Assembly: GCA_964619955.1 (NCBI GenBank)
Contig: CAZUJF010000038.1
Span: forward strand, 1-53,964
Direction of reading: 5' to 3'
DNA length: 53,964 nt
Origin: JACQFK01 sp964619955
Lineage (GTDB): Bacteria > Planctomycetota > MHYJ01 > JACPRB01
Shown: one piece after another, positions 7,870 through 16,685 of the stretch
How positions within the stretch are numbered: position 1 is the stretch's first letter
Layout: every line of letters starts with the position of its first letter
The notes under the pieces: model-generated
Told to the model about the DNA's origin: nothing
Database searches by the model: none
The model's input: the letters and a program-made list of their open reading frames with translations, nothing else
Translations under genes and position numbers: made by a program

Positions 7870-10659
7870 ATGCTGATCTGGCTGTCCCTGCTGCTCGCGG
7901 CGCAGGAGCCCCCCCCGGCCCCGGCCCGGGTGCCCTGGACCACGTCCCGCCTCAGCGGCGCCCCCGAGGCCCCGCCGCCGCTGCGCACGGAGCGCGCCTT
8001 CCCCAACCTGAAATTCGCCGCCCCCATCCACGCCCTGCCCGGCCCCGAGGGAAACCGCTTCTGGGTCCTGGAACAGCACGGCAAGCTCCACAGTTTTCCC
8101 GACGACGAGGCCGCCGCCCGGACCGACGTCGCGATCGACCTGCGGAAGGATCTGCGCGGGCTCGACCGCATCCCCGACTGCAAGGGCGTCGCCGAAACCT
8201 ACGCCCTCGCCTTCCATCCCCGCTTCGCGGAAAACCGCCAGATCTTCGTCATGTACATCCTCGCCCACAAGCAGCGCAACCAGAACCTCGCCAAGGGCAG
8301 CCGCATCAGCCGCTTCACCGTGACGAAGACGGATCCGCCGCGCCTGGATCCCGACAGCGAGCAGGTCCTCGTCGAATGGCTCGGCGGCGGCCACAACGGC
8401 TGCGACCTCCAGTTCGGCCCCGACGGTTTTCTCTACTTCTCCACCGGGGACGGCGCCGGGCCCAGTCCGCCCGACACGCTCCGCACCGGCCAGGACTGCA
8501 GCGACCTGCTCTCCTGCATCCTGCGCATCGACGTGGACCGCGCCGATCCCGGGCTTCCGTACGCGGTCCCCAAGGACAATCCGTTCACCGGGCTGACCGG
8601 CGTGCGGCCCGAGATCTGGGCCTTCGGCTTCCGCAACCCCTGGCGCATGAGCTTCGACCGCGCGACCGGCCATCTCTGGACCGGCGACGTCGGCTGGGAA
8701 AGCTGGGAGCTCGTCTTCCGCGTCGAGAAGGGCGCCAACTACGGCTGGAGCCTCATGGAGGGCCCCCAGCCCGTGGACCTCAAGGGCCGCCTCGGTCCCG
8801 CCCCGATCCGCCCCCCGACGCAGATCCTCCCGCATCCGGAGGCCGCCTCCATCACCGGCGGCTTCGTCTATCACGGGAAGACGCTCCCCGCACTCGAGCG
8901 GCACTACGTCTACGGCGACTGGGAGACGCGCCGCGTCTGGGCGAGCCGCGTGACGCCGGACGGCCTCGCCCCGCAGCGCGAGATCGCGCGCACGGACCTC
9001 CGCATCGTCGCCTTCGCCGAGCGGCGCGACGGCGAGCTGCTCCTGGTCGACCACGAGGGCGGCGGCCTGCACCGGCTCGTCCCCAACGTCGTGCCCGCCG
9101 ACGCGGCGCCCTTCCCCCGCAGGCTCGGGGAGACGGGGCTTTTCGCCGGACCCGTCCGCGAACAACATCCCGCCCCGGGCGTCGTCCCGTACTCGATCAA
9201 CGCCCCGCGCTGGGCGGACGGCGCCGTCGGCGAACGCTACCTCGCCGTCCCCGGCGGCGCGTCCCCCGGATTCGCGAACGACAAGATCGTCTGGCCCAGG
9301 GACAGCGCCCTCGCCAAGACGCTCTCGCTGGACGGCCGCAAGGTCGAGACGCAGGTGCTGCATTTCGACGGCTGGTCGTGGAACGCCTACTCCTATCTCT
9401 GGAACGACGACGAAAGCGACGCGGACCTCGTCCCCGCCGGCGGCGCCGAGAAATCCTTCCGCATCGGCGGCCGCGAGCGCCGCTGGAGCGTGCCGCCGCG
9501 CGCCGCCTGCCTCAGCTGCCACAATCCCTGGCCGGGCTTCTCGCTCACGATGAACTACGCCCAGCTCGAGCGGATGCATCCCTTCCCCGGGGGCGGCCGT
9601 CCGCTGAAACAGGCGCTCGTCTCGATGAAGCTGCTGCCGGACAGGCTGCCCGGGGGGAAGCCGCTCTCGAACCCTTACGACACGCGCCTCGGGCTCGCCG
9701 AACGCGCGCGTTCGTACCTCGCGGTGAACTGCTCCACCTGCCACCGCTTCGGCGGCGGCGGCTCCGCGCTCATCGACCTGCGCCACGAGATCGCCGAGAA
9801 GGAGATGAAACTCCTGGACGTCCCGCCCCTGCTCGGCGGCTTCGAGCTCGACGATCCGCGCCTCGTCGCCCCGGGCGACCCGGCCCGCAGCGTGCTGCTC
9901 TGCCGCCTCTCCAAACTGGGACAGGGCCACATGCCCCGCCTCGGCTCCACGGAGGTGGATGCGGACGGCGCCGCGCTGCTCGCGGAATGGATCGCCTCGC
10001 TCGGACCCCGGCCCGCGCGCCCCGCGGCGCCGCTCGCGAAGCGCCTGGAGACGCCGCTCGGCGCCCTGGAACTCTCGCTCGCTTGGCCGGGATTGCCGGA
10101 AGCCGAGCGCGCGGAAGCCCTGAGGCTCGGCCTCGCCTCCTCCCGGCCGGTCGTGCGCGACCTGATCGAGCGCTTCGTCCCCGCGGAACAGCGCCGGCGG
10201 CGGCTCGGCACGTCCATCGTCGCGGAAGAGCTGCTGACACGTCCCGGCGACGCCGCCCGCGGCCGCCGCCTCTTCGAAGGGGGCGGTGTTCAGTGCAAGG
10301 CCTGCCACCGCGCGGGCGAGGGGCCGGAGCGGCTCGGACCCGATCTCGACAAGGTCGGCACGCGCCTCACCCGGGCGCAGATCCTGGAGTCCCTGCTCGA
10401 TCCGTCCAGGACCGTCGACCCCAAGTTCGCGGGAATTCTCGTCCAGACGAACGGGGGGGACGTGCTTTCCGGCATCCTGGTGGAGAAGACGGCGGCGCAG
10501 CTCGTGATCCGGGACGCCGAGCAGCTGCGGACGCTGCCGCTCGCGTCCGTGGCCCGGATGTCCCCGCAGGCGCGCTCGCTGATGCCGGACCAGCTCCTGC
10601 AGGACCTGACGCTGCAGGAGGCCGCGGATCTGCTCGAGTTCCTCGCCGGGCTGAAATAG
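7870..10659 (+). CDS. PQQ-type sugar dehydrogenase fused to diheme and PVC-type monoheme cytochrome c domains
   Basis: A 929-residue exported oxidoreductase. Order: short signal (MLIWLSLLLAAQ); six-bladed glucose/sorbosone dehydrogenase propeller at about 45-430 (HNGCDLQFGPDGFLYFSTGD near 175, WAFGFRNPWRMSFDRATG near 255, GDVGWESWE); an SO2930-like diheme region at about 430-720 with CLSCH at 547-551 and CSTCH at 621-625; and a PVC-type heme domain with CKACH at 809-813 followed by the usual beta tail (LLDPSRTVDPKFAGILV). Three c-type heme sites on one chain suggest internal electron relay from sugar oxidation to a periplasmic acceptor. Cofactor identity (PQQ) is inferred from family. -10-like TATCGT lies 7 nt before the ATG. 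Confidence 0.9.
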   Translation: MLIWLSLLLAAQEPPPAPARVPWTTSRLSGAPEAPPPLRTERAFPNLKFAAPIHALPGPEGNRFWVLEQHGKLHSFPDDEAAARTDVAIDLRKDLRGLDRIPDCKGVAETYALAFHPRFAENRQIFVMYILAHKQRNQNLAKGSRISRFTVTKTDPPRLDPDSEQVLVEWLGGGHNGCDLQFGPDGFLYFSTGDGAGPSPPDTLRTGQDCSDLLSCILRIDVDRADPGLPYAVPKDNPFTGLTGVRPEIWAFGFRNPWRMSFDRATGHLWTGDVGWESWELVFRVEKGANYGWSLMEGPQPVDLKGRLGPAPIRPPTQILPHPEAASITGGFVYHGKTLPALERHYVYGDWETRRVWASRVTPDGLAPQREIARTDLRIVAFAERRDGELLLVDHEGGGLHRLVPNVVPADAAPFPRRLGETGLFAGPVREQHPAPGVVPYSINAPRWADGAVGERYLAVPGGASPGFANDKIVWPRDSALAKTLSLDGRKVETQVLHFDGWSWNAYSYLWNDDESDADLVPAGGAEKSFRIGGRERRWSVPPRAACLSCHNPWPGFSLTMNYAQLERMHPFPGGGRPLKQALVSMKLLPDRLPGGKPLSNPYDTRLGLAERARSYLAVNCSTCHRFGGGGSALIDLRHEIAEKEMKLLDVPPLLGGFELDDPRLVAPGDPARSVLLCRLSKLGQGHMPRLGSTEVDADGAALLAEWIASLGPRPARPAAPLAKRLETPLGALELSLAWPGLPEAERAEALRLGLASSRPVVRDLIERFVPAEQRRRRLGTSIVAEELLTRPGDAARGRRLFEGGGVQCKACHRAGEGPERLGPDLDKVGTRLTRAQILESLLDPSRTVDPKFAGILVQTNGGDVLSGILVEKTAAQLVIRDAEQLRTLPLASVARMSPQARSLMPDQLLQDLTLQEAADLLEFLAGLK

Positions 10660-10660
10660 A

Positions 10661-11227
10661 TCAGGCGCCGAGCTGGGCGAGCAGGCGGGCGGCCGCCTGC
10701 TTGAAGCGGGCGGGCTCCCCGTGGCTGCGGGCGATCAGCATCGCCCCCTCAAGACCCATCGTGAGCAGCCGGGCCTCGGCTTCCGGGGAGGCGGCAAAAC
10801 GCAGCGTCCCGGCCGCCCGGCCCTCCTCGAGGATGCGGGCGAGCCAGCGTTCGTTCTCGTCGAAGAAGCGCCGCAGCTCGACCCGGATCGCCCGGGGCAG
10901 GTTCGCGCTCTCGGCGGCCATCATGCCGCAGAGGCACATGCGGTCGCCGTCCTTCAGGACCCCCGCCCAGAGCGCCACGTAGTCCCGCAGCCGGCGCCGC
11001 GCGTCGCGGCCGCCGCGTTCGAGTCCGGCCAGCAGCCCCAGGAACGCCTCGCGATAGCGGATCACGAGGCGGCGCCCGAGGTCGCTCTTGGCGGGGAAAT
11101 GGTAGTGGACCGAGGCGTTCTTGATCCTCAGCTCCGACGAGATGTCCGCGTAGCTGAAACCGCCGTAGCCCCGCGTCTGCACCAGGCGCTGGGCCACGTC
11201 CAGGATGCGCTCCGCGGTCGCCGTCAT
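10661..11227 (-). CDS. TetR/AcrR family transcriptional regulator
   Basis: A 188-residue regulator. The N-terminal helix-turn-helix reads AERILDVAQRLVQTRGYGGF, SYADISSELRIKNASVHYHF and PAKSDLGRRLVIRYRE, which is standard TetR. The C-terminal ligand domain contains CLCGMMAAES, like the AcrR/NemR-type group that often has reactive cysteines, so sensing of an electrophile is possible but not shown. It is divergent from the DUF1326 lipoprotein gene, and a 16 bp perfect palindrome lies in the latter's promoter. The ATG at 11227 lies only 6 nt after TATAGT, so the message may be leaderless. Its stop is directly next to the stop of the sugar dehydrogenase gene (convergent). Confidence 0.92.
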   Translation of the reverse strand: MTATAERILDVAQRLVQTRGYGGFSYADISSELRIKNASVHYHFPAKSDLGRRLVIRYREAFLGLLAGLERGGRDARRRLRDYVALWAGVLKDGDRMCLCGMMAAESANLPRAIRVELRRFFDENERWLARILEEGRAAGTLRFAASPEAEARLLTMGLEGAMLIARSHGEPARFKQAAARLLAQLGA

Positions 11228-11233
11228 GCCCTT

Positions 11234-11263
11234 ACTATAGCCTCTTCCGGGTCGCGGACACAA
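11234..11263 (-). promoter_or_regulatory. promoter of the tetR-like gene
   Basis: On the minus strand TTGTGT (11263-11258) is followed after 18 bp by TATAGT (11239-11234), and the start codon begins 6 nt further on. Predicted transcription start and ATG nearly coincide, so initiation would be leaderless. The -10 match is good and the -35 is moderate. Confidence 0.5.
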
Positions 11264-11268
11264 TTTCC

Positions 11269-11297
11269 TTGCGTCAATACCTACTCGTAGGTAGACT
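11269..11297 (+). promoter_or_regulatory. promoter of the DUF1326 lipoprotein gene
   Basis: TTGCGT (11269-11274) and TAGACT (11292-11297) are separated by exactly 17 bp. The palindrome at 11278-11293 fills the spacer, so a bound repressor would occlude RNA polymerase. A strong ribosome site, GGGAGGACTC, precedes the ATG at 11324. Confidence 0.6.
11278..11293. promoter_or_regulatory. probable TetR-type operator, 16 bp perfect palindrome
   Basis: TACCTACTCGTAGGTA consists of 7 bp arms (TACCTAC and GTAGGTA) around a TC centre. It lies between the -35 and -10 of the downstream gene and 51 bp from the start of the divergent TetR gene, the usual place for a local TetR repressor to bind. Its assignment to that regulator is inference. 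Confidence 0.7.
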
Positions 11298-11323
11298 CTC
11301 GGCGTTCCAGAAAGGGAGGACTC

Positions 11324-12097
11324 ATGAAGCGGATCTCGTGTCTCCTGGCGCTCCTGGCGGCGGGTTGTGCGACCCCGGCCAAACCCGAGGCCTTCCGCCT
11401 CGAGGGATCCCGGCTCATCGGGTGCTGCTGCGCGGCCCCCTGCCCCTGCCGCATCAACAAGAAACCCATGTTGTGCCACGGCTGCGACCACACCGACGTC
11501 GTCCGCGTCGAGCGCGGCCACGTGGGCGACGTCCGCATGGACGGCGTCACGTGGGTCGTCGTCGGCCGCGGCTTCGGCGAGAAGAGCGAGACCAACTGGG
11601 TCGTCGTCTACCTCGACGAGAAGGCCTCCCCCGAGCAGGAGAAGGCGCTCGTCGGCATGCTGTCCTCCGACCTCAAGGCCTGGGGCCCCAAGGCCCGCCA
11701 CCTCGCCGGCGAGTTCAAGGGCGTCAAGCGGGTGCCGCTGCGCTACGAGATCGGGCCGGGCGACCGGACCTACCTCGCCTCCATCCCCGGCATCCTCGAC
11801 TTCAAGGCGAGCGCCCACGTCAATCCGGGCCACACGGAGCCCGTCGTCAGCACCGGGATCATGGACGCCTTCGGCGACCGCTTCGTCCACGCGGACTGCG
11901 AAACCCACGTCTACAAGGATGCGGCGCTCAAGTACGACTGGAACCTGAACGGGCGCCAGGCGAATTTCGCCCGCTTCACGCTCACGCCGGACCGCGTCGC
12001 CCGCGGGGCGATCGGCTGGGGCTGCTGGACCGCCCACTCGGAGTTCAAGGACGGCGAGCCCTACCAGGAGCAGCTCATCGGCCGCGAGAAGCATTGA
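11324..12097 (+). CDS. DUF1326 domain lipoprotein
   Basis: A 257-residue lipoprotein. The leader MKRISCLLALLAAGC ends in a lipobox cysteine. The DUF1326 family signature near residue 34 is a cysteine cluster, GCCCAAPCPCRINKKPMLCH, followed by a beta-rich body with AHVNPGHTEPVVSTGIMDAF and FARFTLTPDRVARGAIGWGC. The biochemical role of DUF1326 is unknown; the Cys-rich start suggests metal binding or redox activity. The gene appears controlled by the divergent TetR regulator. Its 3' end overlaps the convergent ceramidase-like gene by 23 bp. Confidence 0.88.
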   Translation: MKRISCLLALLAAGCATPAKPEAFRLEGSRLIGCCCAAPCPCRINKKPMLCHGCDHTDVVRVERGHVGDVRMDGVTWVVVGRGFGEKSETNWVVVYLDEKASPEQEKALVGMLSSDLKAWGPKARHLAGEFKGVKRVPLRYEIGPGDRTYLASIPGILDFKASAHVNPGHTEPVVSTGIMDAFGDRFVHADCETHVYKDAALKYDWNLNGRQANFARFTLTPDRVARGAIGWGCWTAHSEFKDGEPYQEQLIGREKH

Positions 12098-13469
12098 GCC
12101 GGCGCACGGCCTCCTCGACGAGCAGCTCCCCGCCGCCGGGCAGATACGGCGACGTCGCGACTTCGTAGCCGCCCTCCGCGAAGGCTCTTCGGGTGGGGAC
12201 GTAGAAGTCCACGTCGTTGGCCAGCGAGACGATCAGGGTCGTCTTGAACGGCGAACGGCGGCGGATCTCCAGGCCCAGCTCCACGAAGATCTCGTGGGGC
12301 AGCGCGACGACCGCCAGCTCCTCCCCCAGGCGGAAGACCTGGACCTCTTCGCGGACGGCCGCCCCGTCGCGGCGGCGCAGCTGCTCCGTCCAGAGGATGC
12401 GGTACGCCTCCACCATCACCAGGAAGCCGGGCTGCGGGACCCATTTCAGCGAGAGCACCTGCCGGGCGCGGGCGGTTTCCTCGGGCGTCACGTCCCGGAT
12501 CGGCACGTCGACCCGGCCGATCGAGGCGCTGAACGCGGGTGCCGCTTCGGACTTGAACTGCGGGACGCCCTCCAGCACCGCCTTGCCCAGCGCGCGGCCG
12601 ATGCGCTCCGGCTCGGTCGCGGACGCTTGCGGGGCTTCCGAACGCACGTCGACGTGGTTCACGTCCCCGGCCGCCCCCTCCGCGAAGACGGAGATGAAGT
12701 CCCGGCCCCAGGACTCTTGCAGCGCCGCCTGCAGCCGCCCCGGGAAGTCCGCGCTGAAGCGGTCGCCGCCGTGCACCGCCACGTGCATCGCGAACGAGGT
12801 CAGCGAGAACAGCGGCATTTTCGTGGCCGGATCCCGGAAGAGCACGAAGGGCAGGTCCTCGTCCACCGGGCCCATGGCGCGGAGCGCCTCCTGGCTCCCC
12901 TTCCCCGGATTCATCTTCACGACGCCGTCCTTCATCAGGAAGCGGCGGTTGAAGGGGATGCCCGGCGCCCGGGGGATGCCGTGCTCGACCGTGACGGGCC
13001 GCCGCGCCCGGTCGGCCTGCGCCACCGCCTGCGCGACGCGCTCGATCAGGCGGCCGACGTAGTCCTCCTTCGCGTGGATGTCGGTCCCGTGTTTCTCGAT
13101 CGTGGCCTCGCGCCAGACGTCCCAGAGCACCCCGTAGTATTCGGGCCCGCCGTGGGTGTGCGTCGCGCTCACGACGATGTGCTCGACGGGGATGCCGCTG
13201 AGCGCGCTCGCGCGCTTCCGCAGCGGATCGCTCACCTCGCGGCCGATGCTGCAGAGATCCAGGACGACGAGCGCCCCGCGCGACGCGCCCTGCCCGAACA
13301 CGAGCGCCTTGGCGAAGAGCGGATCCTGGACGCCCCTGGAGATCGCCTCGTGGTAGCCCCCGGCCTGGCGCCAGCCGACGGGCGGAGTGATGTCGGCGAC
13401 CGCCACCCCCGAGCTGAACGGAGGGGCGGCGCAGCCGCAGCACAGCAGAAGGAGGGCGGCCGCTTTCAC
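12075..13469 (-). CDS. neutral/alkaline non-lysosomal ceramidase-like protein
   Basis: A 464-residue lipoprotein or exported protein (leader MKAAALLLLCCGCAAP). The N-terminal ceramidase domain is recognised from VAVADITPPVGWRQAGGYHE, VQDPLFAKALVFGQG and the zinc-site motif VSATHTHGGPEYYG near residue 100. Later, EGAAGDVNHVD and ELAVVALPHEIFVELGLEIR are also family features. Members hydrolyse ceramide amide bonds, but many bacterial paralogues in Planctomycetota have unknown substrates, and this one is shorter than true ceramidases (about 650-750 residues). It overlaps the esterase gene at 13466 by 4 bp (ATGA), so the two are translationally coupled. Confidence 0.85.
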   Translation of the reverse strand: MKAAALLLLCCGCAAPPFSSGVAVADITPPVGWRQAGGYHEAISRGVQDPLFAKALVFGQGASRGALVVLDLCSIGREVSDPLRKRASALSGIPVEHIVVSATHTHGGPEYYGVLWDVWREATIEKHGTDIHAKEDYVGRLIERVAQAVAQADRARRPVTVEHGIPRAPGIPFNRRFLMKDGVVKMNPGKGSQEALRAMGPVDEDLPFVLFRDPATKMPLFSLTSFAMHVAVHGGDRFSADFPGRLQAALQESWGRDFISVFAEGAAGDVNHVDVRSEAPQASATEPERIGRALGKAVLEGVPQFKSEAAPAFSASIGRVDVPIRDVTPEETARARQVLSLKWVPQPGFLVMVEAYRILWTEQLRRRDGAAVREEVQVFRLGEELAVVALPHEIFVELGLEIRRRSPFKTTLIVSLANDVDFYVPTRRAFAEGGYEVATSPYLPGGGELLVEEAVRRLNASRGR

Positions 13470-15340
13470 TTCAGCGCCGCCTCCGCGCCGGCGGCCCGGT
13501 AGGCGGCGCGCACGACGGACACGTCGAAGGCTCCCGCGTTTTTCAGTTCGAGGTTTCCCGGCGCCACGAGCGCGGCCGCGCTGCGCAGGCCGCCGATCCG
13601 CAGGATGCCCGGCAGCGCGCGCGGCCCGGCCCAGCTCTCCTCCGGGCGGTCGTCGCGGCCGCCCAGATCCACGATCGTAGTCCCCACGACACCGGCAGGG
13701 ACCAGCGCCCGCGCCAGCAGCACGGCCACGCCCGCATCCCCGCGGCCCTCAAGGATCACGTCCGGTCCGCCCGCGGCGGCAAGCGCCGTCAGCACGTCCT
13801 GCACCTGCCGCGCCAGTTCCGTGCGGTAGTAGGTGAGCGGATGATTCTCCCGCCACTGCACCCAGCCCTTGTTGCGGATCTCGACGCCGGCGTTGCAGGG
13901 GACCTCGCGCTCGTGGGCCCGGAGCCGGAGCACCCACGCGGATCCCTCCACCTGTTCGTTCTCCCCCAGAACGACCACCACCCGGCGCACCCCCTCCGGT
14001 CCCTGGCGATGGAGCCGCACGACCCCCGGGAGCCCGCGGTACTCCAGCGTCAGATCCGGTCCGGCCTCCGTGATCTGAAGCTCACCGGGCTGCGGCCGGC
14101 GGGCGCCGAGCGTGTGCCGGAACGCGGGCAGCATCAGCTCCCGGAAGCGCGCGAGCGACGCCACGTCCTTCGGCCGGAGCTCCTCGAGCTGGGACGTCAC
14201 CGTTTGTTTGAGCGCGTCCTCCAGCTTCTTCGAATCCACCGCCCCCGCCGGCAGCGGATGGACGGCGTCGAACGCGCTCAGGTCCTCGCGTTTTTCCACC
14301 TTGAACGGCGCCTCGGGCAGCCGGTCCGCGGCGGGCCGGCCCAGCAGCCATCGCGCGAAGAACGCATAGACGATCTCGCGGGTCTCCTTGTTGTAATTGT
14401 GGTCGGCCTCGACCCTCGCCACCCGAAAACGTTCCGGCACGCCCCGCGCGTCGAAGACCTTCTGCAGCGCGGGGCCCTCGAGCGTGAGTGCGTCCGCCGT
14501 CCAGTCCGTGGCGCAGGCCATCAGCAGCAGCGGGCGCGGCGCGCAGGCCGCCGCGATCTCGATGTTGTTGAGGTCGAGCCTCAACAGCGGCGCGTTCTCG
14601 CAGCTGCAGCCGCCCTGGCAGCCCGCCGCCACCATGTTCACGGGCGCGGAGGCCCGGATGCGGGCATCGACCGCCGTCAGCAGGAAGGTCTGCGTCCCGC
14701 CGCCCGAAGCCCCCGTGGCCCCGATGCGCGACGGATCCACGTCGGGCAGCGCACTCAGGAAATCGACGGCGCGCAGGCTGTTCCAGAGCTGCAGGCCCTG
14801 GAGGTTGAGCCCCCAGGGCACGTTCGAGAACGCGTGGGGCAGTTGTTTCGAGTCGCCGTAGCCGACCATGTCCGTGCTGAAGACGACGCAGCCGAGCCGG
14901 GCCAGGCCGATCGCGCGGCCGGGGATGGAGGCGAGCTCGATGTCCTCGAAGCGCCCGTTCTTCCAGTGCCCGTGCATCGAGAGCACGGCGGGATGCGGTC
15001 CCGCCTTCCCCAGCGGACGGTAGAGGTTGCCCGTGAGGAAAAACCCGGGACGGGTCTCGAGCCGGACCTTCTCGACGCTGTAGCCGTCGCGCTCGAGACG
15101 CCCCCATACGAGCGGCTGCAGCGCGGGACGCCCGAACTCGGGCCAGAGCCCGGAGGAGACGAGGATCTGCCGGCGGATCTCCGCGCGGCGCGCCTCCCAG
15201 GCTTGCGGATCCCGCGAGGCCTCCGCGAGCCGTTCGCGCCAGGTCGGGCCCCAATAGCGGGAGGAGCCCTCCTCCCCGCCGGCCACCGCCGCACAGCCCG
15301 CCAGCAACAGGATCAGGCCCCGTCCCCACGTGCGTGTCAT
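13466..15340 (-). CDS. acetylxylan-esterase/dienelactone-hydrolase-like lipoprotein with duplicated alpha/beta-hydrolase fold
   Basis: A 624-residue lipoprotein (MTRTWGRGLILLLAGCAA). The first half is an alpha/beta hydrolase of the acetylxylan esterase type: HPAVLSMHGHWKNGRFEDI for the oxyanion region, IGATGASGGGTQTFLLTAVD with the nucleophile Ser near residue 210, CAPRPLLLMACATDWTADAL for the acid, and VARVEADHNYNKETREIVY with the His. The second half (about 440-624) repeats the beta-alpha pattern (VRRVVVVLGENEQVEGS, DVILEGRGDAGVAVLLARAL) but lacks a GxSxG elbow, so it is a degenerate hydrolase-like domain. It probably deacylates plant-type polysaccharide outside the cytoplasm. It is coupled to the ceramidase-like gene and divergent from the ROK regulator. 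Confidence 0.87.
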   Translation of the reverse strand: MTRTWGRGLILLLAGCAAVAGGEEGSSRYWGPTWRERLAEASRDPQAWEARRAEIRRQILVSSGLWPEFGRPALQPLVWGRLERDGYSVEKVRLETRPGFFLTGNLYRPLGKAGPHPAVLSMHGHWKNGRFEDIELASIPGRAIGLARLGCVVFSTDMVGYGDSKQLPHAFSNVPWGLNLQGLQLWNSLRAVDFLSALPDVDPSRIGATGASGGGTQTFLLTAVDARIRASAPVNMVAAGCQGGCSCENAPLLRLDLNNIEIAAACAPRPLLLMACATDWTADALTLEGPALQKVFDARGVPERFRVARVEADHNYNKETREIVYAFFARWLLGRPAADRLPEAPFKVEKREDLSAFDAVHPLPAGAVDSKKLEDALKQTVTSQLEELRPKDVASLARFRELMLPAFRHTLGARRPQPGELQITEAGPDLTLEYRGLPGVVRLHRQGPEGVRRVVVVLGENEQVEGSAWVLRLRAHEREVPCNAGVEIRNKGWVQWRENHPLTYYRTELARQVQDVLTALAAAGGPDVILEGRGDAGVAVLLARALVPAGVVGTTIVDLGGRDDRPEESWAGPRALPGILRIGGLRSAAALVAPGNLELKNAGAFDVSVVRAAYRAAGAEAALK

Positions 15341-15363
15341 CCGCGTTTCCTCCGGGAGCAGCT

Positions 15364-15435
15364 TGTGGTGAGTCCGCTTTGATCCACCGGGGTGCCCCTG
15401 GTGGGGCGGCCCGGTGGATCAAGCGTGTCGAACCA
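15364..15435 (-). repeat. 72 nt palindromic repeat, copy A
   Basis: Read on the minus strand this begins TGGTTCGACACGCTTGATCC and ends AAAGCGGACTCACCACA. Inside are two nested stems: outer arms 15379-15391 (TTGATCCACCGGG) with 15410-15422, and inner arms 15394-15398 (GCCCC) with 15403-15407. The same ends and a comparable central hairpin occur at 44714-44786 on the plus strand. It lies in the 195 bp gap between the divergent esterase and ROK genes. Confidence 0.75.
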
Positions 15436-15535
15436 TTACGATACGCCGTCGTTTTTCGAATAATTGAGCATTTGAAAAGAATTGAGGCCGGCGGCGGGCG
15501 CCTTTCCCGGAGCCTCATGTTATGCTGGCGCCCGC

Positions 15536-16684
15536 ATGACCAAGGCCCGGGCCGCCCATCGCAGCGAGGTGCTCGCGCAGCTGTCGTTCGTGCGCCCCAG
15601 CTCCCGCTCGGAGCTCGTCGCCCGCACCGGCCTCAGCCGGGCCACCATCACGCGGATCACCCGCGACCTCATCCGCCGCCGCTTTCTCCGGGAGGTCCCC
15701 GGCGCCCGCCGCTCGGTGGGCCGCCCCTCCCAGGGCCTCGAGATCAACGCCGATTACGGCACGGTCCTGGGCATCAGTTTCCTGCCTCCGCTGGCCCGGG
15801 CCACCCTGATGGACTTCCGCGGCGCGCCGCTGGAGGACTACTCCGAGGCGCTGGACTGGTCCCTCGGCGCGGCCGGAGTGCTCGCGGCGCTGCGCCGCCT
15901 GGTCCAGCGGGTCGTCAAGGATCCCGCGCTGAAGAAGCGCCGGCTCAGCGGCGTGGGGCTCGCGCTCCCGGGCCAGTTCGACAAGGCGGCGGGCGTCTCG
16001 CGCGTCTACCCCCGCCTCGCGGACTGGAAGGACGTGCCCCTGCGGCGGCAGCTCGGCGGCTGGGCGGGGGTCCCCGCGTTCCTGATCGGGTACGCGCCGT
16101 CCATCGCGCTGGCGGAGCTCACCACCCGCTCCGAGCCCCCCCACGGCCTGCTCGCGATCGAGGTCACGGACAACATCGCCATGGGCGTGGTGGCCAACGG
16201 CGGCCTGCTCGAGGGGGCCAGCGGCAACGCCGGCGAACTCGGCCACATCACGCTCGAGCGCGGGGGCGCAGGCTGCTACTGCGGCAACACGGGCTGCCTC
16301 GAGCTGTCCTCCGCGTGCCGGGCGGTGGAGGAGGCCGCCCGGAAACTGCTCAAGCGCGGCGTCCGCGTGCCGTTCGAGGCGGTCACGGAGCTCGCGCGCG
16401 GCGGCCACGCCGGGGCCGCGGGGCTTCTGAAAGACGCGGCGACGAGCCTGGGCGTCGGCGTCGCCTCCGCGGTCAACCTCTTCAACCCCGAGATCGTCGT
16501 CCTCAGCGGCCGCTTCTTCGACGCCGGCGGGCTCGTCCTCGACCCGCTGCGCGCCTCGGTGAAGGCCCGCGCCCTCGCCGGCAGCGTGAAACCGCTGACG
16601 ATCGAGCGCTCGAAGCTCGGCGACCTGGCCCCCGCCCTCGGCGCGGGCATCGAGGCCCTGCGCGGCCTGCTGCGGACCCTCTGA
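15536..16684 (+). CDS. ROK family transcriptional regulator
   Basis: A 382-residue protein with a winged helix at about 8-70 (LAQLSFVRPSSRSELVART, LSRATITRITRDLIRRRFLR) and a ROK domain. The zinc-binding motif CYCGNTGCLE begins near residue 247, preceded by GNAGELGHITLERGG. The ATP-phosphate motif of ROK kinases (DxGGTK) is not evident at the expected place (GTVLGISFLPP), so it is a regulator rather than a sugar kinase. The ATG at 15536 starts directly before the helix-turn-helix; an upstream TTG would add 18 residues without homology. It likely senses a sugar and controls the neighbouring secreted hydrolases. It converges on the HEAT/VWA gene with one base between the stops. Confidence 0.9.
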   Translation: MTKARAAHRSEVLAQLSFVRPSSRSELVARTGLSRATITRITRDLIRRRFLREVPGARRSVGRPSQGLEINADYGTVLGISFLPPLARATLMDFRGAPLEDYSEALDWSLGAAGVLAALRRLVQRVVKDPALKKRRLSGVGLALPGQFDKAAGVSRVYPRLADWKDVPLRRQLGGWAGVPAFLIGYAPSIALAELTTRSEPPHGLLAIEVTDNIAMGVVANGGLLEGASGNAGELGHITLERGGAGCYCGNTGCLELSSACRAVEEAARKLLKRGVRVPFEAVTELARGGHAGAAGLLKDAATSLGVGVASAVNLFNPEIVVLSGRFFDAGGLVLDPLRASVKARALAGSVKPLTIERSKLGDLAPALGAGIEALRGLLRTL

Positions 16685-16685
16685 G

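Noticed and set aside
15482..15535. TTG start for the ROK regulator
   Set aside because: The extra 18 residues show no homology and the ATG at 15536 directly precedes the helix-turn-helix.
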